64,000 bases of DNA from contig NZ_LMMM01000016.1 in the NCBI RefSeq assembly GCF_001422245.1, positions 63,242 through 127,241 of the forward strand, in the 5' to 3' direction. The translations under genes and the position numbers were made by a program. This DNA is from Rhizobium sp. Leaf262. GTDB taxonomy: Bacteria; Pseudomonadota; Alphaproteobacteria; Rhizobiales; Rhizobiaceae. This document shows, in pieces, positions 1 to 10,336 of this stretch; within the stretch, counting starts at the first letter, position 1; each line of letters begins with the position of its first letter. The notes beneath the pieces are model-generated. The model searched no databases. It worked only from the letters and a program-made list of their open reading frames with translations, and had not been told where the DNA came from.

Positions 1-1
1 T

Positions 2-1873
2 GGCGTCAACACGTCCGAAAGCTACGTCAAGCCAGCTGGCAAGCTGGTGACGGTCGATATCGCCACCCGCAAGATCGAAGCCAGCTGTGAGCTCGGCGGC
101 CAGCCGGATTCCGTTGCTGTTTCCCCGGACAAGAGCTTCATTGCCATCGCCATCGAAAACGAGCGTAACGAAGAGGTCAATGACGGCGCACTGCCGCAGA
201 TGCCTGCCGGCTTCCTCGTGACCATCGGCCTCAAAAACGGCGCACCGGATTGCTCGACGCTCAAGAAGATTGATGTCACCGGGCTTGCCGAGATTTCGCC
301 GGAAGATCCGGAACCCGAATTCGTTTCCATCAATGCCAATGGTGAAATTGCCCTGACGCTTCAGGAAAACAACCATATCGTCATCGTCGATGGCAAAAGC
401 GGCAAGGTTACGAGCCACTTTTCCGCAGGCACGGTCGATCTGAAGGGCATCGACACCAAGACCGATGGCCAGCTGAAATTCACCGACAGCCAGGACGCCC
501 GCAAGCGCGAGCCGGATGCGGTGAAGTGGCTGGACAACGACCGAATCGTCATCGCCAACGAGGGTGACTGGCAGGGCGGTTCACGCGGCTTCACCATTTT
601 CGACAAGACGGGCAAGCTGCTTTACGAAGCTGACTCTTCCTTCGAACATGCCGTTGCCGCCCTCGGCCACTATCCTGAAAAGCGCTCCAAGGCCAAGGGC
701 ATCGAGCCTGAAGGTCTGGAAGCCGCAACATTCGGCAATGACAAGTATTTCTTCGTTCTGGCCGAGCGTGCATCTGTGGTCGGCGTTTACAAGGACACGG
801 GCGCAGAGCCCCAGCTGACGCAAATCCTCCCATCGGGCATTTCGCCTGAAGGCGCGGTCGCCATTCCCTCGCGCAACCTTCTCGTCACCGCCAACGAGGC
901 CGATCTGGTCGAAGATGGCGGCGCGCGTTCGCATGTCATGATCTATGAGCGCTCGGAAGGGCAGGCGGCCTATCCGCAGCTCACCTCCGCCACTGTCGAT
1001 GGCGCACCGATTGGCTGGGGCGCGCTGTCCGGCCTGACGGCTGATGCGGAAAAGGACGGCATTCTCTATGCGATCTCCGACTCGGTCTACGGCAACCAGC
1101 CGTCGATCTACACCATCGACGCCACCAAGAAACCTGCGGTCATCACCAGCGTTCTGCGCGTAAAGCGTGATGGTCTGGCAGCACAGAAGCTGGATATGGA
1201 AGGCATCACGCTGGACGGTAAGGGCGGCTTCTGGGTCGCTTCCGAAGGCAACACCGAAAAGCTCGTTCCGCACGCGCTCTACAACGTCAATGCCAAGGGC
1301 GAGATCAAGGCTGAAATCGCTCTGCCAAAGGAACTGCTGGAAGGCGAAACCCGATTCGGCTTCGAAGGCGTGACCATGATCGGCAAGGGCGATGACGCTA
1401 CCCTTTGGATGGCTGTTCAGCGCGAATGGGGCAAGGCTGAAAAGGGCATGGTCAAGCTCGTCTCCTACAATCCAAAATCCAAGGAGTGGGGTGCCGTGCA
1501 CTATCCGCTGGACAAGGCTGATGACGGCTGGGTCGGCCTTTCCGAAATCACCGCGCACGGCGACAATGTCTACATCGTCGAGCGCGATAACCAGATCGGC
1601 GACAAGGCGAAGATCAAGAAGCTCTACAGCGTCGCCATTGCCGACCTGAAGCCCGGCAAGATCGGCGGCGAACTGCCGCTCGTCAAGAAAACGGAAGTCC
1701 ACGACTTCCTGCCTGACCTGAAGGCCCAGACAAACGGCTATGTGGTCGACAAGCTGGAAGGCTTCACCTTCGACAAGTCCGGCAAGGCCTTTGCGGTAAC
1801 GGATAATGACGGCGTGGATGATTCTTCGGGCGAGACTTTGTTTTTCCCGGTCGATTTGAAGGGCACGCACTAA
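2..1873 (+). CDS. Esterase-like activity of phytase family protein (5' end outside window)
   Basis: The reading frame is open from the first bases of the window, so the true start lies upstream; 623 residues are visible. The N-terminal half has repeated beta-propeller-like strands (SVAVSPDKSFIAIAIEN). The C-terminal half carries the phytase-like signature: GALSGLTAD, then LYAISDS, then LDMEGITLDGKGGFWVASEG, and a closing LEGFTFDKSGKAFAVTDNDG. Members of this family are usually secreted or periplasmic beta-propeller proteins; the substrate is not settled, and phytase activity is only a label. A Rho-independent terminator follows 75 bases after the stop, so this looks like the end of its transcription unit. 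The signal peptide, if any, cannot be seen because the start is missing. Confidence 0.85.
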   Translation, partial: GVNTSESYVKPAGKLVTVDIATRKIEASCELGGQPDSVAVSPDKSFIAIAIENERNEEVNDGALPQMPAGFLVTIGLKNGAPDCSTLKKIDVTGLAEISPEDPEPEFVSINANGEIALTLQENNHIVIVDGKSGKVTSHFSAGTVDLKGIDTKTDGQLKFTDSQDARKREPDAVKWLDNDRIVIANEGDWQGGSRGFTIFDKTGKLLYEADSSFEHAVAALGHYPEKRSKAKGIEPEGLEAATFGNDKYFFVLAERASVVGVYKDTGAEPQLTQILPSGISPEGAVAIPSRNLLVTANEADLVEDGGARSHVMIYERSEGQAAYPQLTSATVDGAPIGWGALSGLTADAEKDGILYAISDSVYGNQPSIYTIDATKKPAVITSVLRVKRDGLAAQKLDMEGITLDGKGGFWVASEGNTEKLVPHALYNVNAKGEIKAEIALPKELLEGETRFGFEGVTMIGKGDDATLWMAVQREWGKAEKGMVKLVSYNPKSKEWGAVHYPLDKADDGWVGLSEITAHGDNVYIVERDNQIGDKAKIKKLYSVAIADLKPGKIGGELPLVKKTEVHDFLPDLKAQTNGYVVDKLEGFTFDKSGKAFAVTDNDGVDDSSGETLFFPVDLKGTH

Positions 1874-1947
1874 GCGCAAGTCGGATAACCGGGAACGTTA
1901 ACGTCTCGGCGTCTGGGCGACATGATTAGTCGGCATTAATAGTGAAG

Positions 1948-1978
1948 CGCTCGCAATCGACAGATTGCGGGCGTTTTT
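1948..1978 (+). terminator. Rho-independent terminator of the phytase-like gene
   Basis: An 11-bp stem (cgctcgcaatc pairing with gattgcgggcg, one G-U pair) closes a 4-base loop and is followed directly by five T. It lies 75 bases after the stop of the upstream gene on the same strand, and the next gene starts with its own ribosome binding site 84 bases later. Confidence 0.85.
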
Positions 1979-2061
1979 GCTGAGGGACATATTGTCACCA
2001 CGCATCCTGGCAGCCACTGTCGCGTCAGTGATATTTGCAACCGGTGTATCGGAGTTCTCGC

Positions 2062-2700
2062 ATGCTGACGCTAGACCACCTCACAGTCATCGCCCCGACC
2101 TTAAGCGAAGGGGTTTTGCATGTCGAAAATTGTCTTGGCATCCGCGTACCTTTCGGGACGCGCCATGAATATATGGGCACCCACAATCATCGCCTTCAGC
2201 TGGGAAATTCCGTTTATCTCGAGATTGTGGCGCTCGATCCAGATGGCAAAGCACCCAATCGTGCGCGCTGGTTCGGTCTCGACAGTCAGGAGAAGGTCAG
2301 AGCAGACTGGGATGAAGGGCGACGTTTACGTGGCTGGGTTGCCAATACGGATGGGATCGATTCTGTCATTTTGACCCATGGCGCAATTCTGGGCGAGAAG
2401 GTTTCTCTACCGCAGGACAATCCGACATTTCACTTCGCCATCCCCATGGATGGTTCGCTCCCTTTGGACGGCGTCGCTCCATCTGTGATCGACCATCAGG
2501 GAGACACCGCCTATGTGGCCACAATTCCCGATCTGGGCGCGCGACTTCGCTCTCTTACGCTTGAGCATCCAGATCCCGGTCGTATTGAGGTGCTCTATCG
2601 CGATCTCGGCATTGATCATCCACCGGGGGTCGTCCAAGGCCCGTCAATCCGTTACCGGGCGCTTATCGATACACCTACTGGATTGCGGGAACTGACCTGA
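2062..2700 (+). CDS. VOC / glyoxalase-like domain protein
   Basis: This 212-residue protein begins MLTLDHLTVIAPTL, the usual opening strand of the Glyoxalase_3-like VOC family, with HNHRLQLGNSVYLEIVALDPDG shortly after giving the metal-site His and Glu pattern of that family (read as 'HNHRLQ...YLEIVA'). I chose the ATG at 2062 because GGAGTTCTCGC precedes it and the family fold starts right there; an upstream in-frame ATG at 2035 lacks a ribosome binding site. The substrate is unknown. It precedes a broken acetyltransferase gene by 26 bases, so the two may once have been co-transcribed. Confidence 0.8.
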   Translation: MLTLDHLTVIAPTLSEGVLHVENCLGIRVPFGTRHEYMGTHNHRLQLGNSVYLEIVALDPDGKAPNRARWFGLDSQEKVRADWDEGRRLRGWVANTDGIDSVILTHGAILGEKVSLPQDNPTFHFAIPMDGSLPLDGVAPSVIDHQGDTAYVATIPDLGARLRSLTLEHPDPGRIEVLYRDLGIDHPPGVVQGPSIRYRALIDTPTGLRELT

Positions 2701-2726
2701 CCGGAAAAATTTGAGGAGCGGAATAT

Positions 2727-3145
2727 TTGTCAATACGAATTGAAATCGAAAGCCAGCCGGATGAGCGAGACCAACGCCTTATCGATGAGGGACTGGACAT
2801 TTTCAATTTCGCAAAAGTCGGGCCGGACAATCCGCAGGATTTATGGATTATGGCGCGGGACGCCAATGGAAGGCTGATCGGCGGCCTGAAAGGGCGCTCA
2901 TCTTACGCCTGGCTTTTCATCGACTGGCTGTGGGTTTCCTCAGAGACGCGGGGCAGGGCGTTGGTGTGAAGCTCATGCAAAAGGCAGAGAGTGCCGCGCT
3001 GGAGCGTCAATGCGTTGGCGCTTACGTCTCTACATTCAGTTTTCAGGCACCGAATTTTTACCGTCGGATCGGATACGAAGACTTCGGACGAATCGATGGA
3101 TTTCCCGCCGGTCACGCCTGCATATGGCTTAAGAAGACCTTTTGA
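2727..3145 (+). pseudogene. GNAT-family N-acetyltransferase, broken by a one-base frameshift
   Basis: The first 80 residues (TTG start at 2727 behind GAGGAG) read as a GNAT acetyltransferase up to LWVSSETRG and then stop. The remainder, GVGVKLMQKAES...FYRRIGYEDFGR, is intact in another frame up to 3145. One extra G in the run at 2950-2953 would restore the classic acetyl-CoA-binding sequence RGQGVG and yield a normal protein of about 139 residues. So the gene is either a recent pseudogene or carries a sequencing error in a homopolymer. The substrate cannot be told; the family often acts on small amines or antibiotics. Confidence 0.8.
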
Positions 3146-3228
3146 TAGCTAGAGACGGCATCACGTACGGTACGACATTGCTGAGAAATTTCAAATGAGG
3201 TGCCGGGTGTTGCGCACCCGGCCTCTCG

Positions 3229-5331
<2,103 letters not shown>

Positions 5332-5332
5332 G

Positions 5333-5349
5333 AACTTATAATACAAGTT
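5333..5349. promoter_or_regulatory. Near-palindromic operator candidate in the udh / kdgD intergenic region
   Basis: A 17-bp dyad with arms AACTT and AAGTT (14 of 17 positions symmetric) sits immediately upstream of the kdgD -35 element. The layout resembles GntR/FadR-type operators. No regulator gene is in the window, so the binding protein is unknown. Confidence 0.45.
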
Positions 5350-5384
5350 GAGTTGCTCGTTCACGTCGAGCGTAGTGCCGCCCA

Positions 5385-5398
5385 TTCCAAATTCGGAA
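5385..5398. promoter_or_regulatory. Second dyad, T-N11-A type, in the same intergenic region
   Basis: TTCC and GGAA arms flank AAATTC, 12 of 14 positions symmetric. The T-N11-A form fits a LysR-type regulator site, and its position between divergent genes would let it serve udh and kdgD. This is inference from symmetry only. Confidence 0.3.
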
Positions 5399-5547
5399 AA
5401 AAATACAGACAATAGAATTTCTGTTCCATTGACGGTCAGCCTCTTGAAAAAACATCGTTCGGGCGTAGAGGTAGGATGACAACCATATTCAGGTATGACC
5501 ACAAGGCAATAAGCTTTGATCATGCCATGGCAGATTTGGAGGAACTC

Positions 5548-6348
5548 ATGCTCAAAACATTGTTGTTGACCGGTGCTGCTGGCGGTGTCGGCAAGGCCAT
5601 TCGCCCACTATTGGCTGAAATCGCCGAGAAAGTGGTGCTGTCCGACATGGTGGACATTGCAGATTTGGCCGCGCATGAGCGCTTTGTGAAATGCGATTTG
5701 TCAAACCGCGCGGAAGTCGACACAGCCTTAACAGGCGTTGACGGGATCATCCATCTTGGCGGCATTTCGGTCGAAAGGCCGTTCGAACTCATCCTCAAGG
5801 GCAATATAGAAGGCGTCTACAACCTGTATGAGGCCGCACGACACAATGGTCAGCCACGTATTGTCTTTGCCAGTTCCAACCACACCATAGGTTATCACCG
5901 GCGCGATCAAAAGCTCGACGGCAAGACATTGATGCGGCCGGATTCGCTCTATGGCGTTTCGAAATGCTTCGGGGAGAATATGGCCAGCTTCTACTTCGAC
6001 AAGTTCGGGCAGGAGACGCTGTCCGTGCGAATCGGTTCGCTGACGCCGAAACCCCAGACGACCCGTATGCTTGCGACATGGCTCAGCGCCAGAGATTTCG
6101 TTTCGCTCTGCGCCCGTGGGTTCGAAGCACCGCGGCTGGGCAATGCAGTGGTGTATGGCGCTTCCAACAATGATGAAAGCTGGTGGGACAACAGCGACGC
6201 GGCATTCCTGGGTTGGAAGCCGCAGGACAACTCGGCGAAGTGGCGCGCCGAGGTCTTGAGCGAAGCCGGAAAGGAAGATCCAAAGGACCCGGCCCACATC
6301 TACCAAGGTGGTGCATTCACCAAACTTGGACATCCGGCAGACGGTTGA
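5548..6348 (+). CDS. udh: Uronate (hexuronate) dehydrogenase
   Basis: This 266-residue extended short-chain dehydrogenase has an N-terminal NAD-binding GAAGGVG, the catalytic YGVSK (Tyr-x-x-x-Lys), and SNHTIGYHRR and RIGSLTPKP segments typical of uronate dehydrogenase. The enzyme oxidises galacturonate or glucuronate with NAD+ to the aldarolactone, the substrate of the adjacent gci product. I placed the start at 5548 because GGAGGAACTC precedes that ATG and the Rossmann strand LKTLLLTGAAG begins there; the upstream extension to 5476 has no family counterpart. It is divergent from kdgD-gci across a regulatory region with two dyads. Confidence 0.92.
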   Translation: MLKTLLLTGAAGGVGKAIRPLLAEIAEKVVLSDMVDIADLAAHERFVKCDLSNRAEVDTALTGVDGIIHLGGISVERPFELILKGNIEGVYNLYEAARHNGQPRIVFASSNHTIGYHRRDQKLDGKTLMRPDSLYGVSKCFGENMASFYFDKFGQETLSVRIGSLTPKPQTTRMLATWLSARDFVSLCARGFEAPRLGNAVVYGASNNDESWWDNSDAAFLGWKPQDNSAKWRAEVLSEAGKEDPKDPAHIYQGGAFTKLGHPADG

Positions 6349-6389
6349 TCGTGGGCATAAAAGGAGGGGGAGATTGCCGGGCTATGCTG

Positions 6390-6494
6390 CTACTTCGGCT
6401 TATCCTGGTTCTCTGAGTCGTATTGCACCCAGCGGAAAAAGAAGTAGATCGGCAGCGCAATCAGCGCGAGTGTAAAGATCGAGTTCGCAAACAT
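6390..6494 (-). CDS. 34-residue single-span membrane protein
   Basis: A short open frame starts at ATG 6494 with GGGAT about 7 bases upstream and ends with TAG at 6390. The product begins MFANSIFTLALIALPIYFFF, a clean transmembrane helix, followed by RW and an acidic/polar tail ending QDKPK. Hydrophobic helix, charged tail, and a start and stop filling an otherwise empty spacer argue for a real gene, though nothing identifies its role. It lies tail-to-tail with udh and downstream of the lanC-like gene on the same strand, 248 bases away. Confidence 0.5.
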   Translation of the reverse strand: MFANSIFTLALIALPIYFFFRWVQYDSENQDKPK

Positions 6495-6742
6495 GGTTCA
6501 TCCCATAGCAACGCGGCTTCATCATGAAGTCGACGCAATGATTATGAGCGATAAATTATTGAGAAATATTGAATCTAACGGGTAAAATCATAGGGCGGCC
6601 GGTGCGATGATGTTTTAAGACAGGACATTTTCACAGCAAGTCCGAAAGATCGTTAATGAAACGTCAATTCGTAAACTTGCCCGTCTCGCTTTATCATCGC
6701 ACCAACTCTCTGCATGAACGGTCGATCCAACGAGAAAATGCT

Positions 6743-8017
6743 CTATGGCTTCAACAGGAGCATCGATGGCAATGTCTCTCGCTCCAGCAGGCGCAGGAAG
6801 AAATAGCCGATACCGGCCTTGCCGAGCAGCAGGTTTGGTGATTTACCTCGTTGCTGTACGCCGCAGGGAAGCGGTAGTTCAGGCGTCAAGAAATGCTCTA
6901 TGATGAAATGCCCGACGTGATCTGCAAAGATTGCGATATCGTCGCGTTTCAGTTGCACGCCGGCAGACAACACGAAATCTCCGATGCCGGTCAGTCCATG
7001 GCATAGGCAGAGATCCATGGCCTGTGGCGCCATTCCCCCGGTCAGCAGGCGCGATGCGTCCTGTAGAGCAACATTAATTTCATCCCGCGCCGCCGCGTCC
7101 TCTGGCAGCAGTTCCATCACCCGCAGGCGCGACATTCCAATACCAGCCGAGCCTGCGCACCATGTACAATTGCAGCCGGGTGGTAGCGTCGCTGCACCAG
7201 CAGTGATGGTGTCGACGCGAAAGTCCGGCCACCCGCGTCTTGAGGTATCGAACCAGCTTCGTTCATAGCGTAGCGCTTCTTGCGCACCGTGCAGAAGAGA
7301 CACGTCTCCGCTGACGGCGTGCGCTTCAAGCAGGGCGATGGCCATGCCGGAAACACCATGGGCGTAACCAAGGAGATTACGGTGTTTCGGCATCAAAGAG
7401 GGCCAGGACAAGCCATTCGCATCCATCACGCCTGCAGCCAGCAGTCGTCCAGCATGCATCACCGCCGCATCCAACAGTTCGGGGCGTGCATAGCGTCTGC
7501 CTAGGTGTAGCAGGGCGGGGATCGCGCTTGCGCAGCCCGCAATGACGTCCAGCGCGTCGTCCGTAAAGGATTGGTTGACGTCACGTTCGGCCAGCGCCAG
7601 TCCCTGCTCGACCCAGTCCAGCCTGTCGAGCACGCTGCCTGTTTCGCACAGCGTGTGGGCTACCCCCAGGCGGCCAGTGTAGAAACTTCTTTGTGCATGC
7701 GTGTCGAAATCCTCCAACCGCGCCTGCATTTGGCGGATGGCACCATCGATTGTTGCGAGCAGCCGCGGAGAGGGGGAGTGGACAGCAAGCCGAGACAGAA
7801 ACAGCGCGATACCTGCAACCCCGTCGTAAAGTGCAGCCGAACTCGTGCGATAGGCCGCAATAGCACTGCCGTCCGCGATCGTCATCGCCCACCCCATCCA
7901 TGTGCATCGGCCCTCATGCCAGACCGCATCGCGGCAAAGCTGCTTGCCGATGCGGTCGGCGGCTTCCAGAAAATCATGATGAGGTTGTTCGGTCTGCGCT
8001 TCTCTTGGAAGGTTCAT
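6743..8017 (-). CDS. LanC-like lanthionine cyclase
   Basis: This 424-residue protein has the (alpha/alpha) toroid glycine pattern of LanC: LYDGVAGIALFL, TGRLGVAHTL, GYAHGVSGMAIALL, AGSAGIGMSRL and GLTGIGDFVL. The three zinc ligands of lanthionine cyclases are present: Cys287 in WCAGSAG, and the Cys339-His340 pair in LCHG. Such enzymes activate a cysteine thiolate for addition to dehydroalanine or dehydrobutyrine. The start at 8017 has AAGGA overlapping the stop of the upstream lyase gene, 12 bases away, so it is the last gene of a kinase-lyase-cyclase operon. The intact zinc site and context favour true cyclase function over a eukaryote-like LanCL role. Confidence 0.88.
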   Translation of the reverse strand: MNLPREAQTEQPHHDFLEAADRIGKQLCRDAVWHEGRCTWMGWAMTIADGSAIAAYRTSSAALYDGVAGIALFLSRLAVHSPSPRLLATIDGAIRQMQARLEDFDTHAQRSFYTGRLGVAHTLCETGSVLDRLDWVEQGLALAERDVNQSFTDDALDVIAGCASAIPALLHLGRRYARPELLDAAVMHAGRLLAAGVMDANGLSWPSLMPKHRNLLGYAHGVSGMAIALLEAHAVSGDVSLLHGAQEALRYERSWFDTSRRGWPDFRVDTITAGAATLPPGCNCTWCAGSAGIGMSRLRVMELLPEDAAARDEINVALQDASRLLTGGMAPQAMDLCLCHGLTGIGDFVLSAGVQLKRDDIAIFADHVGHFIIEHFLTPELPLPCGVQQRGKSPNLLLGKAGIGYFFLRLLERETLPSMLLLKP

Positions 8018-8029
8018 TATCCGGAATCC

Positions 8030-9082
8030 TTATCGGCTCTCGAAGGTATAGAGATCGGTGTTGCCTGCGGCCAAATGCGGTGTGGTCAGAGAAAGGCCTT
8101 CTTCTGCGAAGCGTAGCGCCAGAAAATCGAAGCGCGCCTCGGCTGATTGTTCGCCTGCAGCCCAGGCCGCCACGATGGCATCCGCCATCAGCATCGTCCG
8201 GGATTGCCCAAAACTCATACCAAAACCGGGATCGTCGGCTCCGCCCATGCCATCGTGAAGAGGCTTTGAGAAAAGCGGCACGCCGCTGCCCAGATCCGGT
8301 GGTGATTCCGCAAAGGCATCCCGAAAGAGCGCCAGCGCAAATGCCAGATGTCGCCGGGCGAAATAGAAGACTGTACTGTCCGTGCGGCCATATGCCGACG
8401 GTGCGAGGAGCGTCTTTGCTCGGAAGGGAACTGCGTGGCCGTCCAGAGCCATCACCAGCCTTTGCATCAAAATCGCCACCGTTTCCGGTCTCGTGTTGAG
8501 ATATAGGCGCGCCAGCGCCGCGTCGTCATGGTCGCAATGCGGTGCGTGTCCGGTGATGTGATAGAAGGCCGATTGTACCCGCGACGATGCCAGCGATAGC
8601 ATGATAGAGACGATCGAATGGATTTGTACCGGTCCGGGTAAGGCGAGGGTGAAGGCGCCCGGCTGTACCTGTCGGTAGCATTCGCCTTTTCGCACATGGA
8701 CCGCGCCATTTGCATCGACCTTGTAGACCTGCCAATGGTGCGACCACTGCATGCTTTCGGGAAATGCGGCCTGCAACTGCTTGAGAAGGTCGGCATCCGT
8801 GATATCGCTGTCGGTCGCTGGCGGATCCAGAGCGAAAGGCCGCGCATAGGCTGCATCGTAAAGTGCTGGCCACAGCGCGTCCGACAGGCCTTTCGTCACG
8901 GACATGGCGGGTGCTGCCGGATTGATTGGTGGAAGTGTCACCACCTGGCGACGACCGATCTGAAACTGGCTGACATTGATGATTTTGACCGCACCGAAGA
9001 TTTCGATCAATGACGTCTGCAAGGCGTCTGGTGTAGCAAGAGTGTCTTGTGTGACCTCGAATTGTCTGTCCATGGCGTTCAT
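8030..9082 (-). CDS. HopA1-like lyase (phosphothreonine/phosphoserine eliminase of a RiPP pathway)
   Basis: This 350-residue protein matches the HopA1 effector family: VPFRAK at residues 218-223, YGRTD at 231-235, FYFARRHL just after, and ADDPGFGMSFGQSR at 282-295. HopA1-type proteins occur as type III effectors but also beside APH-like kinases in class V lanthipeptide and thioviridamide-type clusters, where they remove phosphate to make dehydroamino acids. Here it overlaps the kinase stop by 4 bases (ATGA) and precedes a LanC-like cyclase, so the RiPP-lyase reading is much better supported than an effector. No secretion signal or type III genes are visible. Confidence 0.85.
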   Translation of the reverse strand: MNAMDRQFEVTQDTLATPDALQTSLIEIFGAVKIINVSQFQIGRRQVVTLPPINPAAPAMSVTKGLSDALWPALYDAAYARPFALDPPATDSDITDADLLKQLQAAFPESMQWSHHWQVYKVDANGAVHVRKGECYRQVQPGAFTLALPGPVQIHSIVSIMLSLASSRVQSAFYHITGHAPHCDHDDAALARLYLNTRPETVAILMQRLVMALDGHAVPFRAKTLLAPSAYGRTDSTVFYFARRHLAFALALFRDAFAESPPDLGSGVPLFSKPLHDGMGGADDPGFGMSFGQSRTMLMADAIVAAWAAGEQSAEARFDFLALRFAEEGLSLTTPHLAAGNTDLYTFESR

Positions 9083-10200
9083 GCTGCTACTCCCGTGTGA
9101 TCAAGGCCAAACAGGTGTCGCGCTGCACTGGGTGGATGGTTGAAAATCTCGTTCGCCGTGCGGATAGCCTGAATGGCCGGAGGAGAAATTTCTGCGGTCG
9201 ATTGCGCGATTTCATAGGCGGTCAGTACGAGGCGCGCAGCCGCAAAGCGCGCGCAGCGATGTTGCGCCTGCATCTGCTGTTGCGGTGTCAGGGAGAATGC
9301 GCTTGCATAGGCATTCCAGAATGCCTTGCAGCAGGCCTGTGCACCAGCAATCTCATGTGCTGGTGCCGGACCCAGAGCCTGCCCCTGGGCCGAAAACCGT
9401 CCGACGATGAGGGGCTGCACGAAGCTCGCCAGCACGCAGGCGACATCCCACGCTGCGTCCCCAAGGTCCGCCAGTTCCCAGTCAATCAGTTGAACGGTGG
9501 CTTTGCTCGTGCCCTTTTGCCCGGAAGAAACAAGAAAGTTCTCCCATTTCAGATCGCCGTGGATGAGACAGTTGCGCCGCCATTCTGTCTTCAGAAGCGT
9601 CATCTGCTCACTCAATAAACGTTGGGCGCGCAGTGCTGCCAGAACACCTTTCGCACCGCCGCTCATATTCGGCATCATGCTTTCGCCGAAATCGGAAAAG
9701 CTGAGAATCCACGGTGGCTGCGCGGGAAAGATACCTCGGCTTGAGGGCTCTTCGAGGGTGTCGGGTGTGTGTCGATGACACACGGACAGGAGGTTTCCTA
9801 GCTGGGTTGCGATGTCCTCCATCGCGCCTGGAACAGCGGCTACCTGCATCTGATAAAATGTTAGGCTCTGTGAATTCGGCACCAGATCGACTGCCAGCAC
9901 ATGCCTCTGCCTGTCGTAATGGCGGATACGCGGCATTAAAGCACGCAGATTCGCATTGACGGAACTGTCGTCCGCCAGCGCGTAAAGCGTTGCCTCGCGT
10001 TGCACGGACTGCATCGTCTCGGTGGCGGCAAGGGGGATTTGCTTCACGAAAAAGCCGGTTCCATCCCGTCGGAAAAGCTTGAAGTTTCTGTTGCGTCGCC
10101 CTGCTTCAACAATCGTGATGTCATCGTCGAGAAGCTCACTTGCTGCAAGAACGTTTCGGTCCATGAGATAAGGCACGAGCGTGCCGCTTGTCAGATACAT
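9079..10200 (-). CDS. APH-fold kinase of the RiPP pathway (Ser/Thr kinase candidate)
   Basis: The protein has the aminoglycoside-phosphotransferase fold: FFVKQ carries the ATP-binding lysine (Lys53), LIHGDLKWENFLV the Brenner catalytic loop (Asp216, Asn221), and LIDWELADLGDAAWDVA the metal-binding Asp240. I start it at ATG 10200 (373 residues) because GGGGAAAG lies 5 bases before it; longer in-frame starts at 10233 and 10314 lack a ribosome binding site, and 10314 would lie before an intergenic hairpin. Its inferred job is to phosphorylate Thr/Ser of the repeat precursor so that the HopA1-like partner can eliminate phosphate. A drug-resistance kinase is the alternative, but coupling to the lyase gene argues against it. 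Confidence 0.83.
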   Translation of the reverse strand: MYLTSGTLVPYLMDRNVLAASELLDDDITIVEAGRRNRNFKLFRRDGTGFFVKQIPLAATETMQSVQREATLYALADDSSVNANLRALMPRIRHYDRQRHVLAVDLVPNSQSLTFYQMQVAAVPGAMEDIATQLGNLLSVCHRHTPDTLEEPSSRGIFPAQPPWILSFSDFGESMMPNMSGGAKGVLAALRAQRLLSEQMTLLKTEWRRNCLIHGDLKWENFLVSSGQKGTSKATVQLIDWELADLGDAAWDVACVLASFVQPLIVGRFSAQGQALGPAPAHEIAGAQACCKAFWNAYASAFSLTPQQQMQAQHRCARFAAARLVLTAYEIAQSTAEISPPAIQAIRTANEIFNHPPSAARHLFGLDHTGVAA

Positions 10201-10274
10201 GTCTTTCCCCAAGGTCGGAGGCGCGTTTCGCATAAAGCCGATGAATGTCAGTCGCAACGCTGACTCAAAACGAT

Positions 10275-10300
10275 CCCATCGGCCGGGGAAGGCCGATGGG
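10275..10300 (-). terminator. Intergenic hairpin, candidate attenuator between precursor and enzyme genes
   Basis: A perfect 10-bp stem (cccatcggcc / ggccgatggg, 6-base loop) lies 36 bases after the precursor stop. On the minus strand it is followed by ATCGTTTTGAG, a short T tract. A leaky terminator at this place is the usual way to obtain much more precursor than enzyme. Confidence 0.6.
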
Positions 10301-10336
10301 CAGAGCATTGTCACCTAGAGGTGACTGCCGATGTTC

